Positions 14,067 through 15,840 of a DNA stretch of 15,840 nucleotides are shown here, one piece after another. Under the pieces are notes generated by a model. The model had not been told where the DNA came from and did no database searches. It saw only the letters and a list, made by a program, of their open reading frames with translations. The DNA comes from JAJFVC01 sp039698075 (lineage in GTDB: Bacteria; Planctomycetota; Planctomycetia; Pirellulales; Thermoguttaceae): assembly GCA_039698075.1 (NCBI GenBank), contig JBDKTJ010000005.1, forward strand, positions 1 to 15,840, written 5' to 3'. Numbering within the stretch: the first letter of the stretch is position 1; each line of letters begins with the position of its first letter. The translations under genes were made by a program, and so were the position numbers.

Positions 14067-15083
14067 TTACATCCACCCTTCGCGATGGTACCACTCGGCG
14101 GTTTGACGGAGCCGCTCGACCAGCGAGGCGCCGACCTCGAAGCCCAACTGCTCCCGGGCCGACTGGGCGGAACAGACCCAAGAGCCGGCCACAATTTCCC
14201 TCGCTTTGTCGAGATTTATGAACAGCGGCTGATGAACCACTTGGCCGATGGCCTCGCCCATGGCGGCCATGCCGCGAACGACGGGAATCGCGGCGGGAAT
14301 GACCAACACGTGGCGTCCGACCGACTCGGCAATCAACCGGCCCAGGTCGGAATAGTAAGGGTCTTGCTCACAGGCGGCAAAATAGTAGCCTTGGCCGGAC
14401 GGATGGCCCGACTCGCCCAACGGCGGCAATCGCCGGCCGCGCTCAGCCGCCAAGATCAACAGTTGGGCAAGATCGGCGGCGTGAATCACCGAAAACCGCT
14501 GCGGTTTGATGCCCGGCGCCAGATGCACGCCAAACCGGATCACCGATCGAAACATCGGCAACGAGATGCGGTCGCCCTCGCCCAACACGATCGGCGGCCG
14601 CACCACGCTGATGGGCACGCGATGAGCGAAGCTCTCGGCCACATGCTCGCCAGACCGCTTGCTCTGCCCGTAATGCGAAACCGGCTGGGGTAGGTCCGAT
14701 TCGACCCGGGGACGACCGTCAACCGTAGGACCCGCCGCGGCCAACGACGAGACGAACACCACGGTCGGCGGCGTCTGGCGGCCCGCGCAGGCCTTCACCA
14801 TGTGGACCACGCCGCGTCGGTTCACCTCGTAGAATTGCCGATTCTTCAGCGCCAGCGTGCGACCGGCCAGATGATAGACCACGTGCCGATCCGCGACGGC
14901 CTCGGACAGTCCGTCATCGCTGGTCACGTCGCCGTAAATCAATCGGACGCCGAACGGCTGAAGGCGATCGACGTTTGAACTTTTCCGGACCAGGCACGCA
15001 ACCTCATCGCCCCGGGCGGCCAACGCCGCGACCAGGTGCATGCCGATAAATCCGCTGGCTCCCGTTACCAACACTCGGCTCAT
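14067..15083 (-). CDS. NAD(P)-dependent epimerase/dehydratase or reductase (extended SDR)
   Basis: A 338-residue extended short-chain dehydrogenase. The N-terminus has the Rossmann motif TGASGFIG (7-14) and the catalytic Y-K pair in HYGQSKRSG (Y138, K142), with the serine in FVSSLAAAG (S112/S113). LVRKSSNVDRL, YHLAGRT and VVRPPIVLG are typical of the group that includes dihydroflavonol-4-reductase-like and sugar epimerase enzymes; the substrate is unclear. The frame extends upstream to 15146, but MSRVLVTG at 15083 is the family start and lies one base after the stop of the response-regulator gene, so it is chosen. The SD is weak (GGA, 4 bases). It is the distal gene of a two-gene unit with the response regulator. 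Confidence 0.9.
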   Translation of the reverse strand: MSRVLVTGASGFIGMHLVAALAARGDEVACLVRKSSNVDRLQPFGVRLIYGDVTSDDGLSEAVADRHVVYHLAGRTLALKNRQFYEVNRRGVVHMVKACAGRQTPPTVVFVSSLAAAGPTVDGRPRVESDLPQPVSHYGQSKRSGEHVAESFAHRVPISVVRPPIVLGEGDRISLPMFRSVIRFGVHLAPGIKPQRFSVIHAADLAQLLILAAERGRRLPPLGESGHPSGQGYYFAACEQDPYYSDLGRLIAESVGRHVLVIPAAIPVVRGMAAMGEAIGQVVHQPLFINLDKAREIVAGSWVCSAQSAREQLGFEVGASLVERLRQTAEWYHREGWM

Positions 15084-15084
15084 G

Positions 15085-15474
15085 TCATCCGCGCCATGCG
15101 TAGGTGCGTTGCAGCGCCTGTCGGACGGCCCCCGTGATCTGCCCAATCGTCACCGTCTTGGAAAGAACCTCGTAAGCGTGCTCATTTCGAGCCTGCTCGA
15201 CGATGCGTTCGTCCAATTGGGCCGACAGCAAAATGCATGGAAGCATGGCCCGATACTCCTTTAACATCCTCAACGTTTCCAGTCCCGTGAGCTTGGGCAT
15301 GTGCATGTCCAGCAACACCAGATGGACAGTCTCGTGATGGACAATCCTCAGCGCTTCCTCACCGTCGCCAGCCAACAGCGTGCGAAACCCCTTGGGCTCA
15401 AAAACCACCTGCAACGTCTCTCGGAAACCGGGATCGTCATCGGTGATCAGCAGTGAGGGCGTTTCGACCAACAT
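15085..15474 (-). CDS. Single-domain response regulator (CheY-like receiver)
   Basis: A 129-residue stand-alone receiver domain. The acidic pocket is D12-D14 (LLITDDDPG), the phosphoacceptor is D56 (LVLLDMHMP), the switch residue is S84 (ILLSAQ) and the conserved lysine is K106 (VLSKTV), so it should be phosphorylatable. There is no DNA-binding output domain, so it acts through protein contacts, and no histidine kinase is in the window. GAGG (15488-15485) lies 10 bases before the ATG, and that SD sits partly in a small CTTGA/TCAAG dyad (15477-15491). Its stop is one base from the start of the epimerase gene, so the two are probably co-translated. Confidence 0.93.
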   Translation of the reverse strand: MLVETPSLLITDDDPGFRETLQVVFEPKGFRTLLAGDGEEALRIVHHETVHLVLLDMHMPKLTGLETLRMLKEYRAMLPCILLSAQLDERIVEQARNEHAYEVLSKTVTIGQITGAVRQALQRTYAWRG

Positions 15475-15825
15475 GGCTTGATTGCCTCAAGAAGTAGGGT
15501 CCGCTCCTTGAGAGAGCAATTTGTGTGCCACTTCAAGCCCTTTCCACCCTCCTTGCCTGCTCCGGCGAGGTAAATCACGTCGATGCCGCATCTTACGAAA
15601 TCCCAAAAATCCACGCCAGTGCGAATCGCACGTCAATGGAGAAAAAAACTGCCCCCATTCGGCACACTCCGGCTGCCGTTTTGGCAGGGGACAAGAAAAC
15701 CACAATCCTTCTGAGTTCGACTTTTGCACTTTTTAAGGGCAAAAACTGACCTATCACTATAACGCGAGCCTCCGGGACAATGCTTGGTGATTGAACAACC
15801 CAGGCATTGAGCAAGGAGGCTCACA
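15475..15825. other. Divergent gene-free region between response regulator and right-edge gene
   Basis: About 350 bases with no credible gene. Small dyads are present: GTGCG-AAT-CGCAC (15619-15631) next to a minus-strand TTGACG (15636-15631), CTGCC-GTTTT-GGCAG (15673-15687) and TTTTGC/GCAAAA (15722-15744). The TTGACG could be a -35 for the response-regulator gene, but the hexamer 17 bases on (TGGATT) is a poor -10. A plus-strand TATAAC at 15758-15763 could be a -10 without a good -35. The last 60 bases hold a strong inverted repeat described separately. Confidence 0.5.
15766..15822 (+). promoter_or_regulatory. Long hairpin that pairs with the SD of the right-edge gene
   Basis: GAGCCTCC (15766-15773) is the exact complement of GGAGGCTC (15815-15822), which contains the SD. 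Inside, CAATGCTTGG (15778-15787) pairs with CCAGGCATTG (15800-15809), ten pairs with one G-U, around a 12-base loop. In total about 18 base pairs form a stem that would hide the ribosome site in the mRNA. This has the form of a translational switch, thermometer or protein-binding leader. Confidence 0.6.
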
Positions 15826-15840
15826 ATGAAACTTGTACCC
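15813..15840 (+). CDS. Start of an unidentified gene (MKLVP...), cut by the right edge
   Basis: Only five codons (15826-15840) are visible, reading MKLVP. The start is credible because AAGGAGG (15813-15819) is a near-perfect SD six bases upstream, the best in the window. The feature range includes this SD. A lysine after the initiator would fit a signal peptide or a cytoplasmic protein equally, so no function can be given. Its SD forms one arm of the inverted repeat at 15766-15822. Confidence 0.55.

Noticed and set aside
15521..15749. Short open frames on both strands in the right intergenic region
   Set aside because: No SD, no recognisable domain and A-rich runs without coding codon bias.

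Overview
The window looks like chromosomal DNA from a planctomycete-type bacterium. It is GC-rich with G/C-biased third codon positions, many starts lack a Shine-Dalgarno (SD) sequence, and several lineage-typical families are present: a TIGR03790-like secreted protein, an SH3-repeat secreted protein and a GAP1-N2-like protein. The phylum is inferred from family content, not from a marker gene. I found no tRNA, rRNA, insertion sequence, prophage or CRISPR array.

Layout. (1) 1-2283, minus strand: an overlapping operon of a TIGR03790-like secreted protein, tadA (tRNA A34 deaminase) and the start of a probable SAM methyltransferase that runs off the left edge, joined by ATGA and GTGA overlaps. 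(2) 2497-3744, minus: a secreted protein with two SH3 repeats, divergent from (3) leuS at 3955-6618, plus, which converges on (4) cutA at 6627-6950, minus. (5) 7122-8730, plus: a small coiled-coil protein and a GAP1-N2-like protein one base apart. (6) 8945-9745, plus: a class I SAM methyltransferase behind a leader rich in inverted repeats. (7) 10290-14046, plus: a lysine 2,3-aminomutase (kamA), then three genes with ATGA overlaps encoding two different ATP-grasp ligases and a GNAT acetyltransferase. (8) 14067-15474, minus: a single-domain response regulator and an NAD-dependent epimerase/reductase, one base apart. (9) 15826 onward, plus: the first five codons of a new gene whose SD lies inside a long inverted repeat.

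The most interesting unit is region 7. The aminomutase keeps the iron-sulfur, PLP and lysine-binding residues, so it should make beta-lysine. The two ATP-grasp proteins resemble D-Ala-D-Ala ligases but lack the N-terminal signature of true Ddl. Together with the acetyltransferase they suggest a pathway that ligates and acetylates a beta-lysine-derived small molecule. The pathway is inferred; the gene content and coupling are read from the sequence. Secondary points of interest are the SD-masking hairpin at the right edge, the methyltransferase leader with two mutually exclusive stems, and the GAP1-like gene without its usual GTPase partner.
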